From the NCBI RefSeq assembly GCF_001424025.1, contig NZ_LMPZ01000001.1, positions 373,074-437,073 of the forward strand: DNA of 64,000 nt. Direction: 5' to 3'. The translations under genes were made by a program, and so were the position numbers. The notes below the pieces were generated by a model, which had not been told where the DNA came from, made no database searches, and saw nothing but the letters and a program-made list of their open reading frames with translations. This document shows positions 19,786 to 30,252 of this stretch, piece by piece; the first letter of the stretch is position 1; each line of letters begins with the position of its first letter. This stretch comes from Brevundimonas sp. Leaf363. GTDB taxonomy: Bacteria; Pseudomonadota; Alphaproteobacteria; Caulobacterales; Caulobacteraceae.

Positions 19786-20333
19786 GCTTCGATCTCCAGC
19801 CCGACCATGGCGGCCAGCTTCAGGACGGTGTTCCAGTTGCGGCCGGTGACCACGCCGGGGCCCACGGGGCGTTCGGCCATCCTGGAGCCGCCCATGCCAT
19901 TCGAGAACCAGAAGACGACCGCGCCGCCGCCGGCGCTGACCGCCTCGACCCGTTCGCCGTCTACGGCATAGGCGCGGATCGCGTCGATGGCGGCGGGCGG
20001 GACGGGATCGCGGGTCAGCAGGAGCAGGACGCGCGACGGGGCGTCCGCGGCCTCGGCCGCGAAGGGGTTGGCCTGGATCAGGGCGCGCCATTGCTCGGGC
20101 GTGCGCACGATGGCGGCGATGCGGCGGCCGAAGCGCGCCTCGAACGCATCCTCGACAGCGGACTCCAGATCGGCTGGATCGCGATCGCTTTCGACCACCA
20201 GATTGCCGCTGGCCAGAAGGGTGCGCGGGTTCTTCAGGCCCATCGCCTCGGCCATCGCGCGCTGCTCGGTCACCGGCGCGCGGACGCCGCCGGTGTTCAT
20301 GCCGCGGAACAGGATGATGCGGTGGTCGGTCAT
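19782..20333 (-). CDS. DUF1697 family protein
   Basis: 183 residues. The start MTDHRIILFRGMNTGGVRA and the segment NPRTLLASGNLVVES match DUF1697, a family of unknown function of about 170-180 residues. The ATG at 20333 overlaps the mutM stop (ATGA), and its own stop overlaps the following membrane gene, making a tight mutM-DUF1697-membrane protein operon. No catalytic motif is known for the family. Confidence 0.9.
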   Translation of the reverse strand: MTDHRIILFRGMNTGGVRAPVTEQRAMAEAMGLKNPRTLLASGNLVVESDRDPADLESAVEDAFEARFGRRIAAIVRTPEQWRALIQANPFAAEAADAPSRVLLLLTRDPVPPAAIDAIRAYAVDGERVEAVSAGGGAVVFWFSNGMGGSRMAERPVGPGVVTGRNWNTVLKLAAMVGLEIEA

Positions 20334-21193
20334 CGTCGCTGACAGCTCGGGCAGTAGAAAGTGGAGCGTCCGCCCTGGACGATGCGTCTGACGACGCCGG
20401 TGCATCCCTCGCCGCGGCAGGGTTCGCCCTCGCGGCCGTAGACGTCGAAGCGGTGCTGGAAATAGCCCTGGCCGCCCTCGGCGTTGGCGAAGTCGCGCAG
20501 GGTGGAGCCGCCGGCCTCGATGGCGTCGTTCAGGACGTCGCGGATGACGCCGGTAAGTCGCTCGAGGCGCGAGCGGGAGACGGCGCCGGCGGCGATCAGG
20601 GGTGAGATGCGGGCGCGGTAGAGGGCCTCGCAGACGTAGATGTTGCCCAGGCCGGCGACGATGCGCTGGTCCAGCAGGCTGACCTTCACGTTCTGCTTCC
20701 GGCCCGCGAAGCCGTCGATCAGGGTCTGGGCCGAGAAGGCGTTGCCGAGGGGTTCGGGGCCCAGGCCCTTGAACCAGGGGTGGTCGTCGAGGGCGGCGGT
20801 GTCGATCAGGCCCATGAAGCCGAAGCGGCGGGCGTCGGCGAAGCCGATGCGGGTGGCGGCGCCGTCGCGCAGGGCGCACAGGCTCACGTGCTCATGCTTT
20901 CCGGCGATCGGGGCGGGCTCCTCGAACTCGCCCAGCAGGGTTCCGTCCAGGGTGAAGCGGCCGGTCATGCCCAGGTGCGTCACCCAGGTCTCGCCTGTCG
21001 ACAGCGGCATCAGGAGGTATTTTGCGCGGCGATCCACGCGCTCGACGACCGCGCCGCTGAGACGGTGGGCGAAGCGATCGGGGAAGAGGAAGCGCAGGTC
21101 CGGCCGGTTCTGGCGCACATGGGTCAGGCGGGCGCCGGTCAGGACGGGCTGGAGGCCACGCCGGACGGTCTCGACCTCGGGAAGTTCGGGCAT
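20330..21193 (-). CDS. mutM: Formamidopyrimidine-DNA glycosylase (Fpg)
   Basis: 287 residues. It removes 8-oxoguanine and formamidopyrimidines and nicks the abasic site. The N-terminus MPELPEVETVRRGLQPVL carries the catalytic Pro and Glu after Met removal. The helix-two-turn-helix is around QRIVAGLGNIYVCEALY. The C-terminal zinc finger has paired Cys in CRGEGCTGVV and FYCPSCQRR. It is first in a minus-strand operon and divergent from the OPT transporter gene. Confidence 0.97.
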   Translation of the reverse strand: MPELPEVETVRRGLQPVLTGARLTHVRQNRPDLRFLFPDRFAHRLSGAVVERVDRRAKYLLMPLSTGETWVTHLGMTGRFTLDGTLLGEFEEPAPIAGKHEHVSLCALRDGAATRIGFADARRFGFMGLIDTAALDDHPWFKGLGPEPLGNAFSAQTLIDGFAGRKQNVKVSLLDQRIVAGLGNIYVCEALYRARISPLIAAGAVSRSRLERLTGVIRDVLNDAIEAGGSTLRDFANAEGGQGYFQHRFDVYGREGEPCRGEGCTGVVRRIVQGGRSTFYCPSCQRR

Positions 21194-21282
21194 GGGGACG
21201 GTTTAAAGCGCCCGAGGCGATGGCACTAGCGCCGCCTCCCGTTTCGGGATTAGGTCCGCGTCTTAACCAGGACGCCCGTGCC

Positions 21283-23340
21283 ATGACCGACGCCGTTTCG
21301 CCGCCGCCCGCCAGGAAGCGGGTGGAGCTGACCCTTCGGGCGCTGGTGCTGGGGTGCATTCTGGCGGTCGTGTTCACGGCGGCGAACACCTATCTGGGCC
21401 TGCTGGTCGGCCTGACCTTCGCCTCGGCCATTCCGGCGGCGGTCATCTCCATGGCGCTGCTGCGGGCGTTCAAGGATTCGACCATCTGGGAGAATATGAC
21501 CGTCCAGACCGTGGCCTCGGTGGGCGGCGGCATCTCGTCGATCATCTTCGTCCTGCCGGGTCTGGTGATGATCGGCTGGTGGATGGAGTTCCCGTTCTGG
21601 CAGTCGGTGGCGATCTGCATCTTCGGCGGCATCCTGGGCGTGACCTTCTCGATCCCGCTGCGCCGGGCGCTGGTGGTCAACTCGGACCTGCCCTACCCCG
21701 AAGGCGTGGCGGCGGCCGAGGTGCTGCGCGTCGGATCGCGCGGGGCCGAACAGACCGAAAGCGCGGTGCGCGAGAACAAGTCCGGCCTGTGGGTCGTGGT
21801 CTGGGGCTCGGTGATCTCGGCGGCCTATGCGCTGTTCGTGTCGGGCCGGGCGTTCGCCGGCGAGGCGGCGCGGTTCGTCAAGCTGCCGGCCGCGCTGGGC
21901 GGCGGGGCGACGGGCCTGGGCTTCGGCATGCAGTTCGCCCTGCTGGGCGCCGGGCATCTGATCGGGCTGACCGTGGGTCTGGCCCAGCTGTTCGGCCTGT
22001 TGCTGGCGTGGCTGATCGCCGTGCCGATCCTGACCAGCCCCGACACGGTCGCCTGGCTGACCAGCCACGGCATTCCCTCCATCGCCGCAGGCCTGCCGGC
22101 CGGGACCGGCGCGGAAGAGCTGGCCACGACCGTGTGGCGCAACGAGGTGCGGTTCATGGGCGCCGGCGTCATCGGCGTGGCGGCGATCTGGACCCTGATC
22201 AAGCTGGCCGGGCCGCTGGTTGGCGGCCTGACCTCGGCCCTGGCGGCCCAGGCCAAGCGCAACTCGGGCGAGGTTCTGGACCGGACCGAACAGGACATCC
22301 CGATCTCGATCGTCGGCGGCATCTCGGTCGTCTGTCTGGTCGGTATCGCGGGGCTGCTGGTGTGGTTCGCCCAGTCGGCGCCGGCCCTGGCCGCCTCGAC
22401 GCCCGTCCTGCTGATCGGGGGGCTCGTCTATGTGGTGGTGATCGGTTTCGCGGTCTCGGCCATCTGCGGCTACATGGCCGGGCTGATCGGATCGTCCAAC
22501 AGTCCCGTGTCGGGCGTCGGCATCCTGGCCATCGTCATCGCCTCGCTGCTGATGCTGGGGGTCATGGCCGTGGCGGGCGTGCCGGCCGATCCGTCGGTGA
22601 TCGCCTTCGCCCTGATCGTCACGGCGGTGGTCTTCGCCATCGCCATCGCCGCCAACGACAACCTGCAGGACCTGAAGACCGGCCAGTTGGTCGGTGCGAC
22701 GCCGTGGCGTCAGCAGGCGGCCCTGATCGTCGGCTGCGTGGCCGGGGCGCTGGTCATTCCGCTGGTGCTGAACCTGCTGAACAAGGCGTTCGGCTTCGAG
22801 GGCGGCCCGCCGGCCATCGTCGAGGGCGCCCAGACGCTGGCGGCGCCCCAAGCGACCCTGATCTCCGCCCTGGCCAAGGGCGTCATCGGCGGCGACCTGC
22901 GCTGGGACCTGATCGGCGTCGGCGCCGTGATCGGCGTGGCTATCATCATCCTTGACGCGGTGCTGTCCACGGTGACCAAGGGCAAGGTGAAGTGCCCGCC
23001 CCTGGCCGTCGGCATCGGCTTCTATCTGCCGGCCGCCGTGACCGCGACCCTGGTGATCGGCGCCGTCGCTGGCTGGCTGTACGAGCGGTCGGTGCGCTCG
23101 ACCCGCTATGCCGAGGTCGCCAAGCGGATGGGCGTCCTGCTGGCCTCGGGCTTGATCGTGGGCGAGAGCCTGTTCGGCGTCATCACCGCCGGGGTGATCG
23201 TGGCGACGCGCAACGACAATCCGTTCGGCATGATTCCCGAGGGCATGGCGTGGCCGGCGATGCTGGTCGGGCTGGTGGCGTTTGTGGTGTTGAGCGTCGG
23301 GCTGTACGCCTGGGTGCGGGGACGGGCGGCGAATGTGTAG
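21283..23340 (+). CDS. OPT family oligopeptide transporter
   Basis: 685 residues with about 14-16 hydrophobic segments. OPT proteins import peptides or metal chelates across the inner membrane by proton symport. Family motifs: ANTYLGLLVGLTFASAIPAA, SDLPYPEGVAAAEVLR and GSSNSPVSGVGILAIV. I start at the ATG at 21283 because the upstream extension to 21220 overlaps the promoter space facing mutM. No operon partner; followed by a palindromic element. The substrate is not predictable. Confidence 0.92.
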   Translation: MTDAVSPPPARKRVELTLRALVLGCILAVVFTAANTYLGLLVGLTFASAIPAAVISMALLRAFKDSTIWENMTVQTVASVGGGISSIIFVLPGLVMIGWWMEFPFWQSVAICIFGGILGVTFSIPLRRALVVNSDLPYPEGVAAAEVLRVGSRGAEQTESAVRENKSGLWVVVWGSVISAAYALFVSGRAFAGEAARFVKLPAALGGGATGLGFGMQFALLGAGHLIGLTVGLAQLFGLLLAWLIAVPILTSPDTVAWLTSHGIPSIAAGLPAGTGAEELATTVWRNEVRFMGAGVIGVAAIWTLIKLAGPLVGGLTSALAAQAKRNSGEVLDRTEQDIPISIVGGISVVCLVGIAGLLVWFAQSAPALAASTPVLLIGGLVYVVVIGFAVSAICGYMAGLIGSSNSPVSGVGILAIVIASLLMLGVMAVAGVPADPSVIAFALIVTAVVFAIAIAANDNLQDLKTGQLVGATPWRQQAALIVGCVAGALVIPLVLNLLNKAFGFEGGPPAIVEGAQTLAAPQATLISALAKGVIGGDLRWDLIGVGAVIGVAIIILDAVLSTVTKGKVKCPPLAVGIGFYLPAAVTATLVIGAVAGWLYERSVRSTRYAEVAKRMGVLLASGLIVGESLFGVITAGVIVATRNDNPFGMIPEGMAWPAMLVGLVAFVVLSVGLYAWVRGRAANV

Positions 23341-23348
23341 GGGCGGGG

Positions 23349-23522
23349 CTTCCCTCTCCCGACGGGAGAGGGCTTGAGGCTCCAAGAGCCGAAGGCGATT
23401 GGGTAAGCCGAAAGGGTGAGGGGTTATGCCCTCACCTGTCGGCCCCAGACCCCTCACCCTTTCGCGCAAGACTGATCGCTGCGCTCTCAGGCGCTCAAGC
23501 CCTCTCCCTCTGGGAGAGGGAA
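23349..23522. repeat. Long palindromic element, CTCTCCC/GGGAGAG type, copy 1
   Basis: About 174 bases that fill most of the 305-base gap between the OPT gene and typA. Ends are CCCTCTCCCGACGGGAGAGG and CCCTCTCCCTCTGGGAGAGG, with an internal pair AGGGTGAGGGG / CCCCTCACCCT. An inverted copy with the same inner sequence is at 60457-60632. The remaining 123 bases before typA hold no recognised element beyond the promoter and leader. Confidence 0.85.
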
Positions 23523-23645
23523 GAAGTTGGGCGCGGACGCCTGCTCTGGCCTTTTCGCGCGTGTCCCTGTATGAGGCGCGCGCTCCCCGAACCACGCCCT
23601 TTTCAGCGGCCGCCTTTTCCGGCCGCCTTTCTGCATTGAACGACC

Positions 23646-25478
<1,833 letters not shown>

Positions 25479-25488
25479 AAGGGCGCTT

Positions 25489-25651
25489 CTCCCTCTCCTT
25501 TATGGGGAGGGACGGCGAACGAAGTGAGCCCGGGTGGGGTCCGAAAGGACATCCACCCGGGCTTTTCTTTTGGGCGTGCAGGGCGGTGGATGCCCTTTCG
25601 GGCCCCACCCTGCGGCTTCGCCGCTGTCCCTCCCCATGAAGGGGAGGGAGA
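25489..25651. repeat. Long palindromic element, CCCTCCCC/GGGGAGGG type, copy 3
   Basis: About 163 bases with the shared GGATGCCCTTTCGGGCCCCA core and terminal hairpins. It lies between the convergent typA and DUF2156 genes, starting about 10 bases after the typA stop and ending at the stop codon of the other. Confidence 0.85.
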
Positions 25652-27313
25652 TTACTTCCTCAGCCCCAGCATCCTCAGCCAGCCGCCGCTGGTCAGCAGG
25701 GCCACGTCCAGCAGGGCCAGCGCCAGGGGCGTAGAGGCGGGGGCGGCGATGAAGCGGGGGCGCCAGTCGGGGCTGAACTTGGCCTTGTAGGCGCGCAGGC
25801 CCGTAAAGCCGTAGAGGGCGCCGCCCTCATCGAACACCAGGGCGCCGACGCGGGCGAACACCGGCGCCAGACGGCGGTCGTCCAGGCCCGCCAGCGGCGC
25901 CATGCCCAGGTCGAGGCTGCGACAGCCCTCTGCGGCGGCCCACTGGACCGTGCGGATGAACAGATAGTCCATCGTGCCGGGCGGGGCCGAGGCGTCGTGG
26001 CGCATCAGGTCGACGGCCAGATCGCGGTCCGAGCCGGTCAGCAGATTGGCGAAGGCGACGACGCGGCCGCCCTGGCGGACCACGGCCAGGGGCGTGCGGT
26101 CCAGATAGGCGATGTCGAACCGGCCGAGGGAGAAGCCCTTTTCGCCGCCGCCTTGCGCCGCCAGCCACGCGTCGGAGACGGCGCGCAGCTCGCCCTCCAG
26201 CGGACCGGCCGAACCGGGGGGCAAGAGGTCGAACGAGGCGCCCTCGCGCTCGGCGCGGTTGACGGCGGTGCGCAGGTTCTGGCGGGCCTTGCCCTCCAGG
26301 CTGAAGGTCGCGGCGTCGACGACGGCGGTCTCGCCGGTCTTGCGGATGGCCAGGCCCATGGTGGCCAGATCGGCCAGCAGCCCCTCGCCCACGCCGTAGA
26401 AGACGGCCGCGCCGCCGTGGCTGTCGGCCATTTCGGCGAAGGCCCAGAGCAGGGCGCGGCGTTCGCTGAGCTTGCCGGCCGGCTCGCCCATGGCCAGCCA
26501 GCGGCGGCCCCGGACGCGGTAGGCGATGAAGCTGTCGCCCGACGGGCTGAACAGGAGGGCCTTGTCGGCCAGAAGCGCCAGCCAGGCGTCGGTCCCGGCG
26601 CCGTCGGCGGCGGCCAGCACACGGGCGGCCTGCTCGACCTGATCGGGCGATGCGGGGCCGTGCGTGCCGGCGCCGGGCGAGGCGAACAGCGACTTTCCGG
26701 CGATGAACAGGGTCAGCAGGGCCAGCACGGCCTGGGCGCGGATGAAGCCGGAGACCTCCTGGTCGCGGATCAGGGTCCACCACAGCTCGTCCGAATAACC
26801 GACGTTGCGCCAGGTGAACTCGCCCAGCCAGAACAGGGCGCCCACCGCCGCGACCAGGGCGATCAGCCAGGCGGGGCGCAGCGGCTCAACCAGCCGCGAA
26901 CGCCGGGTGAAGGCGGCGCGGCAGGGCGCCAGCAGAAGGGCGACGATCGCCAGATCCGCCGCCTCTTCCCAGTCCAGGCCCTTCAGCATCGAGAAGACCG
27001 CGCCGGCTAGCAGCAGGCCCAGGGCCGACCAGTAGGCGCCCCGCCGCCGTCGCCACAGCCCGGCCGACAGCAGCAGCAACAGGAAGCCGACGACGCTGGC
27101 GGCGAAATGGGACAGGTCGATCAGAAGCGGCGGCGCGACGTGCGACAGCGCCTCGACCCGTCCGGCGAAGGCGGGGGTCAGGACCGAGGCCAGCATCAGG
27201 GCGCCGGCCGCGAAGCTGAGCAGGGCGAAGACGTTGGGCGTCAGCTCGAAGGCCAGGGCGGCCAGGCGGCGGATAAGGCCGCGCTTTCGCCCGGGGGCGG
27301 CGCCGTCAGACAT
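25652..27313 (-). CDS. MprF-like membrane protein with DUF2156 acyl/aminoacyl-transferase domain
   Basis: 553 residues from the ATG at 27313, which has AAAGGGG upstream; a GTG at 27322 is less well placed. The N-terminal 215 residues hold about six membrane segments. The C-terminal half is a GNAT-like DUF2156/LPG-synthase C domain (RQNLRTAVNRAEREGASFDL; PPGTMDYLFIRTVQWA; LRAYKAKFSPDWRPRFI), as in MprF, which adds lysine or alanine to phosphatidylglycerol. The membrane part is shorter than in full MprF. Lipid aminoacylation and peptide resistance are plausible but unproven. Confidence 0.85.
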   Translation of the reverse strand: MSDGAAPGRKRGLIRRLAALAFELTPNVFALLSFAAGALMLASVLTPAFAGRVEALSHVAPPLLIDLSHFAASVVGFLLLLLSAGLWRRRRGAYWSALGLLLAGAVFSMLKGLDWEEAADLAIVALLLAPCRAAFTRRSRLVEPLRPAWLIALVAAVGALFWLGEFTWRNVGYSDELWWTLIRDQEVSGFIRAQAVLALLTLFIAGKSLFASPGAGTHGPASPDQVEQAARVLAAADGAGTDAWLALLADKALLFSPSGDSFIAYRVRGRRWLAMGEPAGKLSERRALLWAFAEMADSHGGAAVFYGVGEGLLADLATMGLAIRKTGETAVVDAATFSLEGKARQNLRTAVNRAEREGASFDLLPPGSAGPLEGELRAVSDAWLAAQGGGEKGFSLGRFDIAYLDRTPLAVVRQGGRVVAFANLLTGSDRDLAVDLMRHDASAPPGTMDYLFIRTVQWAAAEGCRSLDLGMAPLAGLDDRRLAPVFARVGALVFDEGGALYGFTGLRAYKAKFSPDWRPRFIAAPASTPLALALLDVALLTSGGWLRMLGLRK

Positions 27314-27460
27314 GGGTCGCACCCCTTTCTCGCCCCATCAGCGCCCCGGTCTGCCTGGAATGCGGCAGGGGCGGGGTCATTTAGGGACGGCCGAAACATA
27401 GCGGAGCCCGGCGGGTTTCCTATCCCGACGAGCCTTGGTTCGCATCACAGGAGAAAACCC

Positions 27461-28015
27461 ATGATTCGCAAGACCGCTCTGCTGGCCACTGTCGCCACGC
27501 TGTTCATCGCCGCTCCGGCCCTGGCTCAGGAAGAGCCCGCCGAAGCCATGACGACCCCGGCCGAAGCCACCGCACCCGCCATGCCCGAGACCGCCGCCCC
27601 GGCCGCTACGCCTGCCCCGCAAGCGGCCCTCAGCCTGACCGCCGGCTCCAACGTCACCTCGTCGGACGGCATCGTCCTCGGCCAGCTGCAAGGCGCCCAG
27701 ACCAATGCGTCGGGCGATCAGGAGCTGACCGTAAAGGGGACCGACGGCCAGATCCGCGCCGTGCCGCTGAACGGCCTGCGCCAGGAAGGCGAGGGCGTCG
27801 TGGTCGGCTGGAGCCAGGCCGAGTTCAAAGCCGCCACGCCGATGACGCCGGACGCGTCGGACAACGCCTCGAACGTCGCCGGTGAAGCCGACGAACCGAC
27901 CGCGGCGCCGACCACCCCCAGCGACCCGGCCGCCGAGCCGAGCACCCCGGACATGTCGACCTCGACCACGCCGGAAACCTCGGATGAGCCGATGACCGAG
28001 GAACCCCAGTCGTAA
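27461..28015 (+). CDS. Secreted acidic protein with PRC-barrel-like segment
   Basis: 184 residues. A signal peptide ends at ALA (about residue 22). A low-complexity Ala/Pro/Glu region follows, then about 55 residues (SSDGIVLGQLQGAQTNASGD, EGVVVGWSQAEF) that resemble a PRC-barrel module, and an acidic Thr/Ser/Pro/Glu tail ending TEEPQS. The ATG at 27461 has a CAGGAGAA ribosome site. A strong terminator follows. No named function; probably periplasmic. Confidence 0.8.
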   Translation: MIRKTALLATVATLFIAAPALAQEEPAEAMTTPAEATAPAMPETAAPAATPAPQAALSLTAGSNVTSSDGIVLGQLQGAQTNASGDQELTVKGTDGQIRAVPLNGLRQEGEGVVVGWSQAEFKAATPMTPDASDNASNVAGEADEPTAAPTTPSDPAAEPSTPDMSTSTTPETSDEPMTEEPQS

Positions 28016-28039
28016 GACGGGCGTCCTGAAATAGCGAAG

Positions 28040-28068
28040 AGGCCGCCGGAGCGATCCGGCGGCCTTTT
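28040..28068 (+). terminator. Intrinsic terminator
   Basis: Stem AGGCCGCCGGA (28040-28050) with TCCGGCGGCCT (28055-28065), four-base loop GCGA, then TTTT. It ends transcription of the secreted acidic protein gene. Confidence 0.9.
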
Positions 28069-28127
28069 TGATTCCGGCTTGCACCTGCCGCTTGGGGTCT
28101 CGGCGCTCGGGGTATCGCGGCTGCGCC

Positions 28128-28256
28128 GTCACCCTCGGACTTGATCCGAGGATCATGCGTTGGTCGTGCTGACCACCGGATGGGTCCCGACGCGGCGCTG
28201 GGTCTTTCTCAGATGGCCCACCGGCGGGCCTTATCCTCGAGTCGTGTCCAAGGATG
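28128..28256. repeat. Paired CCTCGGACTTGATCCGAGG-type element
   Basis: A TCGGACTTGATCCGAGGATC hairpin (28133-28156) and, about 80 bases on, an inverted related half (GTGTCCAAGGATGACGGG). With the terminators on both sides it accounts for the 319-base gap between the secreted protein and the GlsB-type gene; no gene is seen there. Confidence 0.65.
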
Positions 28257-28281
28257 ACGGGCCGGAGGCGATCCGCGCATA

Positions 28282-28310
28282 GAAAAAGGGCGGCCCTTGC
28301 GGACCGCCCC
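28282..28310 (-). terminator. Intrinsic terminator of the GlsB-type gene
   Basis: On the minus strand GGGCGG(TCC) pairs with (GG)GCCGCCC and is followed by TTTTTCT. It lies about 25 bases after the stop at 28335. Confidence 0.8.
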
Positions 28311-28334
28311 TCTTCATTCACCCGATGGCGTCGC

Positions 28335-28589
28335 TTAGGCGCGGCGCTTGACCAGGCCCAGCAGGAACAGCAGCAGGCAGGCGCCGAGGAAGGCGACCAG
28401 CAGCGTGATCAGGTTGAAGCCGCCGACCGGGATACCCAGCAGGTTGCCGGCGATGAAGCCGCCCAGCAGAGCGCCGACGACGCCGACGATCAGGTTGGTC
28501 AGCAGGCCGTGGCTACGACCCATGACTTTTTCAGCCAGCCAGCCGGCGACGACGCCGATAACGATCCAGCCAATGATTCCGAGGCCCAT
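28335..28589 (-). CDS. GlsB/YeaQ/YmgE family stress-response membrane protein
   Basis: 84 residues with three glycine-rich membrane helices (IIGWIVIGVVAGWLAEKVMG; LIVGVVGALLGGFIAGNLLG; LITLLVAFLGACLLLFLLGL) and a KRRA tail. This is the transglycosylase-associated (PF04226) family of small inner-membrane proteins, often induced by general stress; the biochemical role is unknown. GGAAGGAG precedes the ATG. Divergent from the XRE regulator, with 181 bases between. Confidence 0.93.
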   Translation of the reverse strand: MGLGIIGWIVIGVVAGWLAEKVMGRSHGLLTNLIVGVVGALLGGFIAGNLLGIPVGGFNLITLLVAFLGACLLLFLLGLVKRRA

Positions 28590-28770
28590 GGTGATGCTCC
28601 TTCCAAGGTTAAGCTCGGCGGCATAATGCGGCCACGGCCAATCGGTTGCGTCGTGTCGAAATAGCGGTGTTCATCGGTATTCCCCCCAAGGGCGAGACTG
28701 GCGCCGCCCTTGCCGCATGCCAGGCGAGCCGTCCCGCTTCGGGACAGCCCGCCAACAAGGGATTTGGGGC

Positions 28771-29148
28771 ATGGCCACCGACATCGATCTTCACCTGGGC
28801 CGCCGGCTGCGCCGTCGGCGCCGCCTTCTGGGCCTGACGCAACAGCAGCTGGCCATGCAGGTCGGCATCCGCTTCCAGCAGATCCAGAAATACGAGTGCG
28901 GCGCCAACCGCATCTCGGCCGCGCGCCTGTGGCAGCTGGCCGAGGCGCTGGAGACGCCGGTGAACTATTTCTACGACGGTCTGGCCGAGGCCATCGAGCG
29001 GGCAGAGACGGGCAGCGGCGGCGGCGAGGTGTTCTCGCGCAAGGAAACGCTGGATCTGATCCAGGCTTATTACCAGCTGGGCGAGCGTCCGCGCCGTCGC
29101 CTGCTGGATCTGGCCAAGTCGCTGCACGCGGAAGGCGACGCCGCCTGA
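28771..29148 (+). CDS. XRE-family transcriptional regulator
   Basis: 125 residues. The helix-turn-helix is at about 10-65 (GRRLRRRRRLLGLTQQQLAM, then FQQIQKYECGANRISAARLW), followed by a helical C-terminal part (SRKETLDLIQAYYQLGERPR). This layout is common in alphaproteobacterial Cro/CI-type repressors. The ATG at 28771 begins the conserved region; the upstream extension to 28717 lacks support. It may control the divergent GlsB-type gene, but no operator was identified. Confidence 0.88.
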   Translation: MATDIDLHLGRRLRRRRRLLGLTQQQLAMQVGIRFQQIQKYECGANRISAARLWQLAEALETPVNYFYDGLAEAIERAETGSGGGEVFSRKETLDLIQAYYQLGERPRRRLLDLAKSLHAEGDAA

Positions 29149-29152
29149 ATGG

Positions 29153-29308
29153 GTGGCGAGTGGCGAGAGAGTGAAGAGTGCGAGTGAGCAAGGCGTGAGC
29201 ACGCCTGCTCCAGGCTCGACCCGCTCACCTCTCGCTCACTCGCACTTTTCACCAAGGCGACGGCGGCGGCGGATTGACTCGCCACCCGCCACTCGCCACT
29301 CGCCACTG
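29153..29308. repeat. Long inverted repeat (TGGCGAGT type)
   Basis: Left arm carries TGGCGAGTGGCGAG and AGAGTGCGAGTGAGC; the right arm carries GCTCACTCGCACTTTTCACC and CGCCACTCGCCACTCGCCA. The whole could fold into a long hairpin. It fills the gap between the XRE regulator and the phosphatase and ends about four bases before the latter's ATG. Confidence 0.8.
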
Positions 29309-29311
29309 CTG

Positions 29312-30094
29312 ATGACCGAACTTGAAGCCTTCTGCGTCGAACTGGCCGCCGCGGCCGCGGCCGTGACCGTACCCCTGTTCCGCACCGACTGCGGCGAGGA
29401 GAACAAGGCCGAGCGTGGCTTCGATCCCGTGACGGAGGCCGACAAGGGCGCCGAGGCGGCGATCCGCAAGCTGATCGGCGCGCGCTATCCCGACCACGGT
29501 GTGATCGGCGAGGAGTATGGCGAAGACCGGCCCGACGCGGAGCACGTCTGGGTTCTGGACCCCGTGGACGGGACGCGCGCCTTCATCTCCGGCCTGCCGC
29601 TGTGGACGACGCTGATCGGCCTGAAGGTCGCCGGCAAGCCGACGATCGGCGCGATCGCCCAGCCCTACATCGGCGAACTGTTCCTGGGCGGGCCGTCGGG
29701 CGCCGTGCTGATGGCGCGGGGCGAGACGACGCCGATCCGCACGCGGTCGTGCCCCCGGCTGACCGACGCGGTGATCTCCACCACCGATCCTGAGATCTTC
29801 AACGGCGCCGAACTGGGCGCCTGGACCCAGGTGCGGGCGACGGCGCGCCTGGCCCGTCTGGGCTGCGACGCCTACGCCTACGCCATGGTGGCCCAGGGCA
29901 CGATGGACCTGGTGGCGGAGACCAGCCTGAAGGAATGGGACTGGACCGCCCTGATCCCGGTGATCGAGGCGGCGGGCGGCAAGGTCACCGACTGGAGCGG
30001 CGGCGCGCCCTCGGGCGACGGGCGCATCCTGGCGGTCGGGGATGCGGCCCTGACGGAGCAGGCGCTGGTGACGCTGAAGCGGGCGGCGATCTAG
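29312..30094 (+). CDS. hisN: Inositol monophosphatase family enzyme, histidinol-phosphatase type
   Basis: 260 residues. Metal-binding motifs of the family are present: GVIGEEYGE (Glu67-68), WVLDPVDGTRAFISGLPLW (Asp83, Asp86) and EWDWTALIPVIEAAGG. The GTRAFISGLPLW form and size match HisN, which dephosphorylates histidinol phosphate in histidine synthesis. No other his gene is near, so inositol- or another phosphatase activity remains possible. The ATG at 29312 follows directly on the long inverted repeat, so its ribosome-binding site lies in or beside that repeat. Confidence 0.85.
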   Translation: MTELEAFCVELAAAAAAVTVPLFRTDCGEENKAERGFDPVTEADKGAEAAIRKLIGARYPDHGVIGEEYGEDRPDAEHVWVLDPVDGTRAFISGLPLWTTLIGLKVAGKPTIGAIAQPYIGELFLGGPSGAVLMARGETTPIRTRSCPRLTDAVISTTDPEIFNGAELGAWTQVRATARLARLGCDAYAYAMVAQGTMDLVAETSLKEWDWTALIPVIEAAGGKVTDWSGGAPSGDGRILAVGDAALTEQALVTLKRAAI

Positions 30095-30102
30095 CATACT
30101 TT

Positions 30103-30252
30103 CGTCATCCCCCGACTTGATCGGGGGACAGGGCGGCGCCGAAGCGAAGCGCAGGCGATATGTCAGCAGGCTCTGCGTGTGACAGGTTCGCGCTCTCGCG
30201 CGCCGCCTTGTCCCCCGGTCCGCTGCGCGGCCGGAGGATGACGAAAGAAAGT
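30103..30252. repeat. Long palindromic element, CCCCCGACTTGATCGGGGG type, copy 2
   Basis: About 150 bases, a near copy of 19171-19323. It lies between convergent genes; its right end GATGACGAAAGAAAG touches the stop codon of the hydrolase gene at 30252. Confidence 0.85.

Noticed and set aside
21250..23595. 781-residue minus-strand frame opposite the OPT transporter
   Set aside because: Rich in His, Gln, Arg and Asp with no domain pattern; the plus strand has a clear transporter.
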